From Pedobacter ureilyticus (GTDB lineage Bacteria; Bacteroidota; Bacteroidia; Sphingobacteriales; Sphingobacteriaceae): a DNA stretch of 64,000 nt. The notes beneath the pieces are model-generated. The model was not told where the DNA came from. It did no database searches and worked only from the letters and a program-made list of their open reading frames with translations. Positions 53,435-62,695 of this stretch are shown here, one piece after another. The DNA lies in assembly GCF_005925345.1 (NCBI RefSeq), contig NZ_SSHJ01000007.1, positions 140,201 through 204,200 of the forward strand, written 5' to 3'. How positions within the stretch are numbered: position 1 is the first letter of the stretch; each line of letters opens with the position of its first letter. A program made the translations under genes and the position numbers.

Positions 53435-54700
53435 ATGCATAAAAATGCGATTGTTTCTTTTAAAGAAACACAAAATATACAAGCCGAAATACAATTAACA
53501 GGCTCAAAAAGCGAATGCAATAGAGCTTTGATTATCAAATCGTTGAGCAAAAATTTGGTAAAAGTAGAAAACTTATCCAACGCTGCCGACACCGTTACAC
53601 TAAATGCTATATTATCAGATTTAGATACTTACGAAAGCGATAGCAATACGGACAAAACGGTAGACGTTGGTCCTGCTGGTACTGCAATGCGTTTTTTATC
53701 CGCCTATCTTTCTGCCAAAAATGGAAATTTTCTGTTAACAGGAACCGAACGCATGAAACAACGCCCAATCGGGATTTTAGCAGATGCGTTAAAAAGAATT
53801 GGTGCCAATATCAGCTATGCAGAAAAAGAAGGTTTTCCGCCATTAAACATTAGTGGCCCGTTAAATCAAGTGAGCTCGCAGATCAAAATCAAAGGCGATA
53901 TTAGCAGTCAATATATTTCGGCCTTGCTCATGTTAGCCCCAACCCTACCACAAGGCTTAACTTTAGAGATTATTGGCGAATTAACTTCTAAACCTTATGT
54001 AGAAATGACATTGGCAATGCTGGCCGAATGCGGCATTTCGCATGAATGGGATGGAAATTTAATCACCATTGAACATCAAGAATTTAAACCATCTACCTTA
54101 ATTGTAGAACCAGATTGGAGCGCTGCTTCCTATTGGTACAGCATTGTAGCTTTAGCAAAAGAAGCACAAATTAGTCTTCCGCATTTGCGTGAGAAAAGTT
54201 TACAAGGCGATAGCCAAATCCAGCAAATTATGGAGATTTTTGGTTTAAGTACTACTAAAACAGATAACGGAATTGCTTTTAAAAAAGATCAAGCGATAAA
54301 AAAAATTAATAAGGTTTTAGATTTAAAAACTTGTCCAGATTTGGCTCAAACCATTGTGGTAGTTTCGGCTGCTCTAGGTTTAAACATGGCTTTTACGGGT
54401 TTAGAAACCTTAAAAATAAAAGAAACCGACCGTGTAGCTGCACTGCAAAACGAATTGGCGAAAATAGGTGTAAAACTAAACGAAGACAATCTAGTTTATA
54501 CTTTAGATTGCTCTGAACTACACTTCCCTAAAAAGGTAAGCATTGCTACTTACGAAGACCACCGTATGGCTATGGCTTTTGCTCCTTTAGCTTTACTAAT
54601 CGAAGAGTTAGAAATTGAAGACTATAACGTAGTTGAAAAATCTTATCCTTATTTTTGGGAAGACTTGAAGAAAGTTGGATTTGAAATTAGTATTTCGTAG
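53435..54700 (+). CDS. aroA: 3-phosphoshikimate 1-carboxyvinyltransferase (EPSP synthase)
   Basis: 421 residues. Substrate-binding motifs: LTGSKSECNRALIIKSLS (S3P/PEP Lys in GSKS), DVGPAGTAMRFLSAYLS, GTERMKQRPI, the DISSQYISALLM motif and the C-terminal KIKETDRVAALQNEL and YEDHRMAMAFAPLAL. Sixth step of the shikimate pathway. GSKSECNR instead of the usual GSKSISNR is seen in Bacteroidota members. Followed by palindromic spacer sequences (54744-54762). Confidence 0.95.
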   Translation: MHKNAIVSFKETQNIQAEIQLTGSKSECNRALIIKSLSKNLVKVENLSNAADTVTLNAILSDLDTYESDSNTDKTVDVGPAGTAMRFLSAYLSAKNGNFLLTGTERMKQRPIGILADALKRIGANISYAEKEGFPPLNISGPLNQVSSQIKIKGDISSQYISALLMLAPTLPQGLTLEIIGELTSKPYVEMTLAMLAECGISHEWDGNLITIEHQEFKPSTLIVEPDWSAASYWYSIVALAKEAQISLPHLREKSLQGDSQIQQIMEIFGLSTTKTDNGIAFKKDQAIKKINKVLDLKTCPDLAQTIVVVSAALGLNMAFTGLETLKIKETDRVAALQNELAKIGVKLNEDNLVYTLDCSELHFPKKVSIATYEDHRMAMAFAPLALLIEELEIEDYNVVEKSYPYFWEDLKKVGFEISIS

Positions 54701-54806
54701 TGCGATTTGCGTATCGCGACTATACCAACAAATAAATAATGTATAATACGATTTTCGTATTACGATTAATCAATTAATAAAAACAAACTGTATTGCGCAA
54801 GAGCTT

Positions 54807-54834
54807 CTCAATACTCAATACTCAATACTCAATA
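54807..54834 (+). repeat. four tandem copies of CTCAATA directly before aroC
   Basis: CTCAATA repeated four times in perfect register from 54807 to 54834, ending 9 bp before the aroC ATG (54844). A change in copy number would move upstream sequences by 7 bp relative to the start codon. Only the sequence is shown; there is no evidence of variation. Confidence 0.85.
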
Positions 54835-54843
54835 CTATAAAAA

Positions 54844-55944
54844 ATGGCAGGTAACACATTCGGACAACTTTTTCGCATCAGCACTTTTGGCGAGTCTCAC
54901 GGCATCGCTATTGGTGTAATTTTAGACGGCTGTCCCGCAGGATTACCCATTGATTTAGATTTTATCCAATCAGAATTAGATAAACGTAAACCTGGTCAAT
55001 CTAAGATTACCACACAACGCAAGGAAAGCGATACGGTACAAATCTTATCAGGAACTTTTGAAGGAAAAAGTACCGGTACACCTATCGCAATGCTAATTCC
55101 GAACGAAGACCAACGTAGTAAGGATTACGGACACAATGTAGATGTTTACCGTCCCAGCCATGCAGATTATGTATACGATGCCAAATACGGTATCCGCGAT
55201 CATCGTGGTGGTGGTCGTTCTTCTGCAAGGGAAACAGCGGCTAGAGTGGCCGCAGGAGCAGTTGCAAAGTTATTATTGAAACATCACGGCATTGATATTT
55301 TTGCCCATGTAACGGCAGTGGGTAAAATAAATGCCCCAAACCTGGAGAGTGGTAATATTGCGGAACTTTTAGCCCTACGAGAAGCTAATATTGTACGTTG
55401 TGCAGATCCTGCTACGGCAAACGAAATGATAGAGTTTATTGACGGTGTTCGTAAAGACGGAGATACCGTTGGTGGTAAAGTTTCTTGTGTAATTAAAGGT
55501 TGTCCTGCTGGTTTGGGAGAGCCCGTTTTTGACAAGCTACACGCAGATCTAGGTAAAGCAATGCTCAGCATTAATGCCGTACACGGCTTTGAATATGGAT
55601 CAGGTTTTGAAGGCACAGAACTTAGAGGCTCTGAGCATAACGATAGCCCCATCCCAAACCCTTCCGCAAAGGGACAGAGCTTTTTAACCATTACCAACCA
55701 CGCTGGCGGTATTTTAGGTGGCATTTCTAACGGGATGGATATTACTTTTAAAGTTGGGTTTAAACCCGTAGCTACCATTATGCACAATCAGCAAACTATC
55801 AATGCCGCAGGCGAAGCTTCGGAAATTAAAGGTAAAGGTCGTCATGATCCATGCGTGGTACCCAGAGCGGTGGTTATTGTAGAAGCCATGGCTGCCTTAG
55901 TGTTAGCAGATCACTTATTAAGAAACAAATCAAGCAAATTATAA
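54844..55944 (+). CDS. aroC: chorismate synthase
   Basis: 366 residues. Family signatures: [18 protein letters not shown] at the N-terminus, [46 protein letters not shown] and [24 protein letters not shown]-dependent trans-elimination from EPSP to give chorismate, last common step before Phe/Tyr/Trp. 143 bp after aroA and preceded by a heptamer tandem repeat. The downstream gap of more than 800 bp separates it from the next gene. Confidence 0.97.
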   Translation: MAGNTFGQLFRISTFGESHGIAIGVILDGCPAGLPIDLDFIQSELDKRKPGQSKITTQRKESDTVQILSGTFEGKSTGTPIAMLIPNEDQRSKDYGHNVDVYRPSHADYVYDAKYGIRDHRGGGRSSARETAARVAAGAVAKLLLKHHGIDIFAHVTAVGKINAPNLESGNIAELLALREANIVRCADPATANEMIEFIDGVRKDGDTVGGKVSCVIKGCPAGLGEPVFDKLHADLGKAMLSINAVHGFEYGSGFEGTELRGSEHNDSPIPNPSAKGQSFLTITNHAGGILGGISNGMDITFKVGFKPVATIMHNQQTINAAGEASEIKGKGRHDPCVVPRAVVIVEAMAALVLADHLLRNKSSKL

Positions 55945-56036
55945 TGAAGCAGTATGGGCGAAAAATTGTTCGCCCTATAAATCTTTAACTACTAATCTAA
56001 GTTTGTGATTAATAAATAATACCTAAAAGCTGATGC

Positions 56037-56103
56037 TGACCTGTAGTGAAGCGGAAAGCTACGTGGCGAAATAAATCCGATAACTATCGGATCAGCATGA
56101 CGG
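56037..56103. repeat. intergenic repeat with nested palindromes
   Basis: In the gap 55945-56768 the only structured piece is CTGATGCTGAC near 56031-56041 facing ATCAGCATGACGG at 56091-56103, with an inner perfect hairpin ATCCGATA/TATCGGAT (56075-56092). Its ends resemble the REP-like element at 53295. The rest of the gap, 56110-56700, is AT-rich with no supported gene; a 35-codon minus frame at 56305-56412 is possible but weak. Confidence 0.6.
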
Positions 56104-56712
56104 AGTATACATTATATTAAATATAACTTAGGTACTGCATTACTTGCCATTTGAAGTAGTGATAATATTACTTTAAAAAATCAAATTACTGCTTGTGTAG
56201 TATTAAAAATGTATTTTACGGGCAATAAAGTGCTAATCTAAAAGGTAGTCGCTAAAATTTATGCAATATTGATAGCATTATTAGCAACAGCTAAACTAAG
56301 CTTGCTATTTCATTCTCTTAACCAGTCTATTGTGCTTAACAATATCTTGGTAAACGTAGTTAGAAAAATCTACCAGAAATTTTAATAACATCATATTTTT
56401 TAAGTACTTCATGATGAGAGGCTAAAAGTTTTTAAATATTCTTTTCTCAAAGATAAGTCATTAAAGCACATTCTGGCTATGCAATACACGAGAACCCCAT
56501 TTTAATAAACCAAAATACTTATTCAGTATATAAAGTGTAAAACATTCTCTTATTTAAAGCGAATTTGGGCTAGCTACTACACATCAATTTAGCAAACAAC
56601 TTTTATGTGGTTTAAGCTAAGATCATACTACTAACCAACATAGCTTTGGGTTATCATGATTATAAAGATATGGTGTCCCAGATTTACCACCAGTCAATCA
56701 CTCAAAAAAAAA

Positions 56713-56739
56713 AATGAGCCCGATAGAATCAAGCTCATT
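56713..56739 (-). terminator. intrinsic terminator of the E1 dehydrogenase gene
   Basis: Minus strand: AATGAGC (56739-56733) pairs with GCTCATT (56719-56713), followed by about eleven T. It is 30 bp past the stop codon of the 56769 gene. Confidence 0.85.
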
Positions 56740-56768
56740 ATAACAATAATTAAATTCCAGTATAATTT

Positions 56769-59192
56769 TTAGTAGAGTTTTGGAAAACGATCTGGATTGG
56801 TTTCGTTCATCATGTTATACGCTGCTTCCACCATATCATCTACAGAAGGCTTTGAAAAATAATCGCCATCAGAACCATAAGGTGGACGATGCGCCTTTGC
56901 CGTTAAAGTTTGGGGCTTGCTATCTAACAAATAATAACCTTTTTGTACTTCTAAAATTTGCTGTAAAATAAAAGCACTCGCTCCTCCTGGCACATCTTCA
57001 TCTACAACCAAAAGTTTGCTGGTTTTCTGTAGGGACTGGGCACAAAGTTGGTCCAAATCAAAAGGTAGCAAAGTTTGTACATCTATTACTTCTATAGTAA
57101 TACCAAAATTTTCTAATTCTTCTGCGGCCTCTTCTACCAAGCGTAAGGTAGACCCGTAGCTAACAACCGTAATATCTTTACCTTCTTTAATAATTTCGGC
57201 TTTTCCTAATGGCACGGTAAATTCGCCTACGTTGCTAGGAAGTTTTTCTTTAAGGCGATAGCCATTTAAGCATTCGATCACCAAAGCTGGCTCATCAGCC
57301 CTAAATAAAGTATTGTACATTCCAGCTGCTTGGGTCATGTTACGAGGCACACAAATATGCATTCCACGCAGCGAACCTAGGATCATGCCCATTGGCGAAC
57401 CCGAGTGCCAAATCCCTTCTAACCTATGGCCACGACTTCTGATAATTAGCGGCGCCTTTTGCCCACCCTTGGTACGGTAAGAAAGTGTCGCCAGATCATC
57501 GCTAAGAACGGTGATGGCATACAGTAGGTAATCTAAATATTGAATTTCCGCTATTGGCCTTAAACCCCTCATAGCCAAACCAATACCCTGCCCTACTATG
57601 GTAGCCTCTCTAATCCCTGTATCATTTATCCTAATTTCACCATATTTAGCTTGCAAACCGGCAAAACCTTGATTTACATCCCCAATGGCGCCTAAATCTT
57701 CGCCAAATGCTACCAGCCTTGCATCACGCTCAAAGTTGGCATCGAAACAAGCATTCAAAATTTCTCGTCCATCCAGCATTTTAGTTTGCTCATTATATAC
57801 TGGAGCTACCTGCGTGGCATTAAACGGACTTTCAACTCCATCAGTAAATAGTTTTGAGTTATATAACTCACTATAAGCCTCAGTCTTACTTTCGTACCAT
57901 TTAATCAATACGTCTCTATCTGCCGAGGGCGAGTTTACACTCTGTCTAATTGCTTTTCTAGCTGCAGAAACCACCTCTTTACGCAATGCGTCGTGAGTTG
58001 AGGCTAGCTGAGCGGCAATTTTACCTAAGCCGGCATTGCTATTTGCCATATTACTGATCATACGAACTACGTCTGCCTGCTCTTGTTTAATTACATCTAA
58101 GAATTCATTCCAAGCTTCTTTTTGTACTTCACGTACATATTTCTTCGCCGTTTCTTCTAGTTCATCCAGCTCTTCTTTAGTTGCAATAGCAGATTCTATC
58201 ATCCACTCTCGCATCTTCACGATACAATCGTGTTCTTTTTCCCACGTTAAGCGCTCTTTACTTTTATAACGTTCGTGAGAGCCCGAAGTAGAATGCCCTT
58301 GCGGCTGGGTAACTTCAGTTACATGAATTAAAACAGGTACATGTTCGTTTCTACAGATCTCTATGGCTTTCAAATAAGTTTCGCATAAAGCGGGATAATC
58401 CCAGCCTCTAACCTTAAAAATTTCGTAGCCATTAGTTCCCTCTTCACGTTGAAAACCCTTTAAAATTTCGGAGATACTTTCTTTAGTAGTCTGATATTTT
58501 GCAGGTACAGAGATACCAAAACCATCGTCCCAAACAGAAATAGCCATCGGTATTTGCAATACGCCAGCAGCATTAAAAGCCTCAAAAAAGACACCCTCAG
58601 AAGTAGAAGCATTGCCAATGGTACCAAAAGCAACTTCGTTTCCGTTAACGGAGAAATTCTTTAGATAATCTAGCTCTCTGTTTTGCTTGTATAATTTAGA
58701 GGCATAGGCTAAACCTACCAAGCGAGCCATTTGTCCGCCCGTAGTAGAAATATCTGCCGAACTGTTTTTTACTTCCGTCAAATCTCGCCAGGTACCATCG
58801 TCATTTAATGATCTGGTAGCAAAATGGCAATTCATCTGCCGGCCTGCAGAAGCTGGATCAGCATCTACATCTGGATTTGCGTACAATTGTGCAAAAAATT
58901 CCTTAATGGTAGATATGCCTGTAGCAAAGGCAAAAGTTTGATCTCTATAGTAGCCAGCACGCCAATCGCCTTTCTTAAAAACCTTGGCCATAGCCAATTG
59001 TGGCACTTCTTTTCCGTCGCCAAAAATACCAAACTTGGCTTTACCTGTAAGTACCTCCTTACGTCCTAATAAGCTCGCCTGCCTACTTTCTACGGCAATT
59101 CTGTAATCATCTATTACTATGGCTTTAAAAGCATCAAAACTAAGTTCGGATGCATCAATTTCATTGGTAATAACTTTCCCGACTGATCTCAT
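56769..59192 (-). CDS. 2-oxoacid dehydrogenase E1, alpha-beta fusion
   Basis: 807 residues. The N-terminal alpha-type part (about 1-400) has the thiamine-diphosphate segment GTIGNASTSEGVFFEAFNAAG and WDDGFGISVPAKYQ plus QGHSTSGSHERYKS; the C-terminal beta-type part (about 470-807) has GEDLGAIGDVNQGFAGLQ, GIREATIVGQGIGLAMRGLRPIAEIQYLDY and VVDEDVPGGASAFI. Bacteroidota commonly fuse the two subunits; such enzymes decarboxylate branched-chain oxoacids or pyruvate for transfer to E2 lipoyl protein. E2/E3 genes are not adjacent. Single gene with its own terminator. Confidence 0.92.
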   Translation of the reverse strand: MRSVGKVITNEIDASELSFDAFKAIVIDDYRIAVESRQASLLGRKEVLTGKAKFGIFGDGKEVPQLAMAKVFKKGDWRAGYYRDQTFAFATGISTIKEFFAQLYANPDVDADPASAGRQMNCHFATRSLNDDGTWRDLTEVKNSSADISTTGGQMARLVGLAYASKLYKQNRELDYLKNFSVNGNEVAFGTIGNASTSEGVFFEAFNAAGVLQIPMAISVWDDGFGISVPAKYQTTKESISEILKGFQREEGTNGYEIFKVRGWDYPALCETYLKAIEICRNEHVPVLIHVTEVTQPQGHSTSGSHERYKSKERLTWEKEHDCIVKMREWMIESAIATKEELDELEETAKKYVREVQKEAWNEFLDVIKQEQADVVRMISNMANSNAGLGKIAAQLASTHDALRKEVVSAARKAIRQSVNSPSADRDVLIKWYESKTEAYSELYNSKLFTDGVESPFNATQVAPVYNEQTKMLDGREILNACFDANFERDARLVAFGEDLGAIGDVNQGFAGLQAKYGEIRINDTGIREATIVGQGIGLAMRGLRPIAEIQYLDYLLYAITVLSDDLATLSYRTKGGQKAPLIIRSRGHRLEGIWHSGSPMGMILGSLRGMHICVPRNMTQAAGMYNTLFRADEPALVIECLNGYRLKEKLPSNVGEFTVPLGKAEIIKEGKDITVVSYGSTLRLVEEAAEELENFGITIEVIDVQTLLPFDLDQLCAQSLQKTSKLLVVDEDVPGGASAFILQQILEVQKGYYLLDSKPQTLTAKAHRPPYGSDGDYFSKPSVDDMVEAAYNMMNETNPDRFPKLY

Positions 59193-59276
59193 AAGTTACA
59201 AGTTGGTTAAGTGGCAAAGATACAATTCTTTCTAAACTTGACTTAGCAATGCGGGCAAATAATATTTGGAATACTT

Positions 59277-59306
59277 TTTGTTTTAAATTATTAAACACTA
59301 GATTTG
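59277..59306 (+). promoter_or_regulatory. promoter of the DUF1573 gene
   Basis: TTTG at 59277-59280, an 18-bp spacer and TAGATTTG at 59299-59306; a good match to the Bacteroidota housekeeping consensus. Start would be near 59313, 21 nt before the ATG. Confidence 0.75.
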
Positions 59307-59333
59307 TTATAAACTAAATTAAAATAAACACAC

Positions 59334-59726
59334 ATGAAAAAGCTACTCTTTTTATTTGTTGCCCTAGTTGGATTAGGCCTTACAGCAAGTGCTCAAACCA
59401 AACCCGCAGAATTTAAGTTTGAGACTGAAACTCACGACTTTGGAAAGATTAAATTAGATCAAGCCGTTAGTTATACCTTCAATTTTGTTAATGAAGGTGA
59501 TGCTCCTTTAATTATCTCTAAAGTGGAGCCCACTTGCGGCTGTACCGTTGGAGAATACACTCAAACTCCAGTTAAAAAAGGAGAGAAAGGTTTCATAAAA
59601 GTTACAGTAAAGAAATCAGGTTCACCACTTCCTTTTAATATGGCAGTAACGGTAACGTCAAACGCTAGAACCACTACTAAGGTACTTTATCTTAAAGGAG
59701 AAACGGTAGCAAACGCTACCAAATAA
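59334..59726 (+). CDS. DUF1573 secreted protein
   Basis: 130 residues. Signal peptide with cleavage after ASAQ (about residue 21). The rest is a single immunoglobulin-like DUF1573 domain: FKFETETHDFGKIKLDQAVSYTFNFVNEG, ISKVEPTCGCTVGEYTQTPVKKGEKG; CGC turn is the family signature. Function unknown; periplasmic or surface protein frequent in Bacteroidota. It has its own promoter and is followed by a terminator at 59797-59823. Confidence 0.92.
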   Translation: MKKLLFLFVALVGLGLTASAQTKPAEFKFETETHDFGKIKLDQAVSYTFNFVNEGDAPLIISKVEPTCGCTVGEYTQTPVKKGEKGFIKVTVKKSGSPLPFNMAVTVTSNARTTTKVLYLKGETVANATK

Positions 59727-59796
59727 GGATAATTTAATGTTTTGACGGCCAACAAGCCCTTATTAGCCCAGTAAAAACAAAAAAATTAAATAAATG

Positions 59797-59823
59797 AAAA
59801 CCTCGTTATTGCAACGGGGTTTT
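59797..59823 (+). terminator. terminator between DUF1573 and aminotransferase genes
   Basis: AAAACCTCGTT (59797-59807) with AACGGGGTTTT (59813-59823), one G-T pair, followed by T. A TATTTTTG element (59826-59833) directly after it ends four bases before the aminotransferase ATG, too close to be its main promoter unless the message is leaderless. Confidence 0.75.
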
Positions 59824-59837
59824 TCTATTTTTGTACC

Positions 59838-61037
59838 ATGCCAAAAATATCAGAAAAAGGGGTTCAAATGCCCGCTTCGCCAATCAGAAAACTAACTCCA
59901 TTTGCCGATAAAGCTAAAGCTGATGGCAAAAAAGTTTACCACTTAAATATCGGTCAGCCAGATATTGAAACCCCAGAAGGAATGCTAAACGCCATTAAAA
60001 ACATTGATTTTAATGTTTGGGCCTACACCCCATCTGAGGGCACTTTGGCTTACAGAAAAAAACTAACCGATTACTACAATAAACTTGGTTATAACATTAC
60101 GCCAGAAAACATCTTGGTCACCGTTGGTGGCTCAGAGGCTATTACTATTGCCATGCAAACTTGCGTTAATGAGGGTGATGAAATCATCATTCCAGAACCG
60201 TTTTACGCAAATTACAATGGCTTTGCTTGCATGAGCAATGTAGTGGTTAAGCCTATTTTATCTTACATAGAAAATGGTTTTGCCCTACCTCCTATAGCCG
60301 AGTTCGAGAAATTAATTACCGAAAAAACCAAAGCAATTATTATTTGTAACCCAAATAACCCAACGGGATATTTATATAGTAAAGAAGAATTAGAGGCTTT
60401 AAAAGCACTTTGTTTAAAATACGATCTATTCTTATTTTCTGATGAAGCCTATCGCGAATTTTGTTATGATGGACGTGAGTTTATCTCACCTATGCATTTA
60501 GCTGGTTTAGACGAAAATGTAGTAATTATGGATACGGTATCTAAACGTTATAGTGCTTGTGGCGCACGTTTAGGTTGTTTAATCACTAAAAACAAGCAAG
60601 TTATAGCTTCTGGATTAAAATTTGCACAAGCTCGATTAAGTCCGGGTATGGTAGAACAGATTGCTGGTGCAGCTGCTGTTGACACGCCAGATAGTTATTT
60701 CGAGGCCGTTAACAAGGAATATACTTTACGTAGAGATACTTTGGTAAACAGATTAAACAATATTGATGGCGTGTTTTGCCCAAATCCGGGTGGCGCTTTT
60801 TATGTGGTAGCTAAATTCCCTATTGATGATGCAGACAAATTCTGTCAGTGGATTTTAGAAAGTTTTGAACACGACAATGCTACCGTAATGATGGCACCAG
60901 CTACAGGTTTTTACTCATCCGCAGGCTCTGGCAAAAACGAAGTACGCATGGCTTATGTACTGAATGTTGATGACTTAAATGCAGCGATGGATTGTTTAGC
61001 GCTAGCTTTACAACAATATCCGGGAAGAACAAGCTAA
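59838..61037 (+). CDS. pyridoxal-phosphate class I aminotransferase
   Basis: 399 residues. Landmarks: HLNIGQPDIETPEGM, YTPSEGTLAYRKKLTDYY, VTVGGSEAITIAMQTC, IIICNPNNPTGYLYSKEEL, FLFSDEAYREF and DTVSKRYSACGARLGCL with the PLP-binding Lys, and the C-terminal Arg near EVRMAYVLN. Aspartate/aromatic aminotransferase group; because no other aminotransferase is seen near the aromatic genes, it could serve in Phe/Tyr formation, but the specificity is not readable. Confidence 0.93.
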   Translation: MPKISEKGVQMPASPIRKLTPFADKAKADGKKVYHLNIGQPDIETPEGMLNAIKNIDFNVWAYTPSEGTLAYRKKLTDYYNKLGYNITPENILVTVGGSEAITIAMQTCVNEGDEIIIPEPFYANYNGFACMSNVVVKPILSYIENGFALPPIAEFEKLITEKTKAIIICNPNNPTGYLYSKEELEALKALCLKYDLFLFSDEAYREFCYDGREFISPMHLAGLDENVVIMDTVSKRYSACGARLGCLITKNKQVIASGLKFAQARLSPGMVEQIAGAAAVDTPDSYFEAVNKEYTLRRDTLVNRLNNIDGVFCPNPGGAFYVVAKFPIDDADKFCQWILESFEHDNATVMMAPATGFYSSAGSGKNEVRMAYVLNVDDLNAAMDCLALALQQYPGRTS

Positions 61038-61059
61038 GATTCTTACCACTAACAAGAAG

Positions 61060-61097
61060 AAGCTGTCTCGAAAGAATGAACGAGACAGCTTTTTTTT
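61060..61097 (+). terminator. intrinsic terminator after the aminotransferase gene
   Basis: AAGCTGTCTCG (61060-61070), 10-nt loop, CGAGACAGCTT (61081-61091) and a run of T to 61098. Confidence 0.9.
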
Positions 61098-61126
61098 TAA
61101 TAGCAATTACTATATCTTAGCTTATC

Positions 61127-61816
61127 ATGAAAAAATTTAAATTAACACTTTCGATAATCGTTATAGCATTATTTATTTGCTGTAAGAAAAATACAGAACA
61201 CATTAATGTAGATGATACAAGTACGCCAGCAAAAAACAATGGAGGAGGTTCGCAATCACAACCATCAAACGCAACCTATTATGCTAAAGGAAAGATAGAT
61301 GGCGTGAGTTTTATTTGGGAAGTTACCAACAATCATGATTCATATTCTTTTGGTTCCAGTGCTAGTAGCTCTTTTGAAAACGGAATAGCAATTGGAGGCG
61401 TAAGCGGCTCAATTTCCAAAATCATTACTAATCAAATGATACAACCTGTATTAGATGTAGAATTTAAAACAATGAGGGTAAGCTATTTAGAAGATAAATT
61501 CACTTATTTAAAATCTTTTATCACCGAAGGTAATTGGACATTCGACACTACAGACAGCTATTTGGTTGGCAGCAAAAATTTAAGAATAAAATACGTGAAT
61601 AAAGATGGAAAAGTTTACTTCTCATCTAAAGGAATACAGACAGGTAGCACTGCCTCCGTTATAAGTACCAAGGTAGTTCCAGAGCAGCTTGGGATCCCGC
61701 CGTCTTTAGATGTTAAAGTAAGTATTTCTTGTAAATTATATCCAGAAGATGGAACAGGCAATGCGGTAATGCTTACCGATGCTGAACTTTCCCTCAATAT
61801 TTTTAACATGATATGA
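61127..61816 (+). CDS. hypothetical lipoprotein
   Basis: 229 residues. Lipoprotein signal IIVIALFICCKKN (lipid Cys about residue 18 or 19), a low-complexity linker (NNGGGSQSQPSN), then a mainly beta domain starting TYYAKGKIDGVSFIWEV, a beginning typical of Bacteroidota lipoproteins of the DUF6252/DUF4185-like kind. No catalytic motif. Location: outer membrane, periplasmic face or surface. It precedes ssrA and has no partner gene. Confidence 0.75.
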   Translation: MKKFKLTLSIIVIALFICCKKNTEHINVDDTSTPAKNNGGGSQSQPSNATYYAKGKIDGVSFIWEVTNNHDSYSFGSSASSSFENGIAIGGVSGSISKIITNQMIQPVLDVEFKTMRVSYLEDKFTYLKSFITEGNWTFDTTDSYLVGSKNLRIKYVNKDGKVYFSSKGIQTGSTASVISTKVVPEQLGIPPSLDVKVSISCKLYPEDGTGNAVMLTDAELSLNIFNMI

Positions 61817-61933
61817 TTGGGCTTATTTCTCGTACTTTCAATTATTGGCATTTTATTTGTACCTTTGTAGCTCAGTTTAGGTTAGTGTCGAGTTTACTGA
61901 TACCTTACCACTAGCAACTAACCACTTTAAATT

Positions 61934-62300
61934 GGGGCTGTTCCTGGATTTGACAGGGTGGCGCTGAATATGTAAGCATGCAGTGCGTTGTACGGAGAGC
62001 ACTTTAAAGAGAACGTTCAAAACAATAATTGGCGAAAATAACTACGCCTTAGCTGCCTAATTTAGAATTACGCAAGCTTTTGTCTCGCTAACTGCCGCAT
62101 AGTTAGGTTAGCATCAGAGGCATCGATATAACCATGCTAGCTTTTGTGGAGGTATGACACAAGGGTGAAATCAAATACCTAAGGATGTTGTCAAGGTCGG
62201 TTTCCAGCCCGACGCATCTCTAAAACCAATTGGAAAATAAGCACGTAGAAAGCATAATTTATCACACAACTGGACAAGGGTTCGACTCCCTTCAGCTCCA
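61934..62300 (+). ncRNA. ssrA: tmRNA (ssrA)
   Basis: The 5' end GGGGCTGTTCCTGGATTTGACAGG and the 3' end GGTTCGACTCCCTTCAGCTCCA form the tRNA-like domain (acceptor GGGGCTG/CAGCTCC with one G-T pair, T arm intact). The tag frame at 62031-62060 reads GENNYALAA then TAA, the common bacterial tag preceded by the Ala carried by tmRNA. CCA is not encoded. A -7 element TACCTTTG at 61860-61867 suggests a primary transcript start near 61874, with the 5' leader removed by RNase P. It rescues stalled ribosomes. Confidence 0.96.
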
Positions 62301-62303
62301 CAG

Positions 62304-62330
62304 AAAGCCCCGAAAAACCTCGGGGCTTTT
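62304..62330 (+). terminator. ssrA terminator
   Basis: AAAGCCCCG (62304-62312), short A-rich loop, CGGGGCTTT (62321-62329) with further T, 3 bp after the mature tmRNA 3' end. It may overlap the attachment site of the element to the right. Confidence 0.9.
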
Positions 62331-62553
62331 GTTTTAAACCGATTGAGTATAGACGAAGAGCTAACTCGTCATTCGTGCTATTTTGAGTTATAATTACATG
62401 AAAACTGCGTTAGAAGGGACAAACAGGCATGGGTTCAAGTCTATTTTCCTGCTAGAATATTCTTCAAACACATACAATGATGGTATTTGCAGGTGTTAAT
62501 TTATCAGGCTGAATTATCCAAAATCTTCAATAACAATCAAAATCTATTAAGAT

Positions 62554-62595
62554 AAATCGTGCGTCTTTTCTATCTAAAAAAAAGACGCACGATTT
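62554..62595. repeat. 16-bp perfect inverted repeat upstream of the second integrase
   Basis: AAATCGTGCGTCTTTT (62554-62569) and AAAAGACGCACGATTT (62580-62595), perfectly complementary around a 10-nt spacer. In the gap 62331-62695 between ssrA and the integrase. A terminator, recombinase accessory site or operator are all possible; nothing else is seen in that gap. Confidence 0.7.
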
Positions 62596-62695
62596 ACACC
62601 ACAACTAACTGTAAATTAAAGATGTAAGTCTTATTTACATCTTGTAAAAGAGCTTTAGCATTTCCAACTTTGTTTAACTTATTAATTGATGCGTT

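Noticed and set aside
56305..56412. 35-codon minus frame MKYLKNMMLLKFLVDF and following residues
   Set aside because: A plausible small basic protein, but there is no ribosome site or supporting context in this AT-rich gap; too weak to list as a gene.
61865..61895. tRNA-like string GTAGCTCAGTTTAGGTTAG upstream of ssrA
   Set aside because: It resembles the D arm of a tRNA, but no acceptor, anticodon or T arm follows; probably coincidence or an old remnant, and it overlaps the presumed ssrA promoter.
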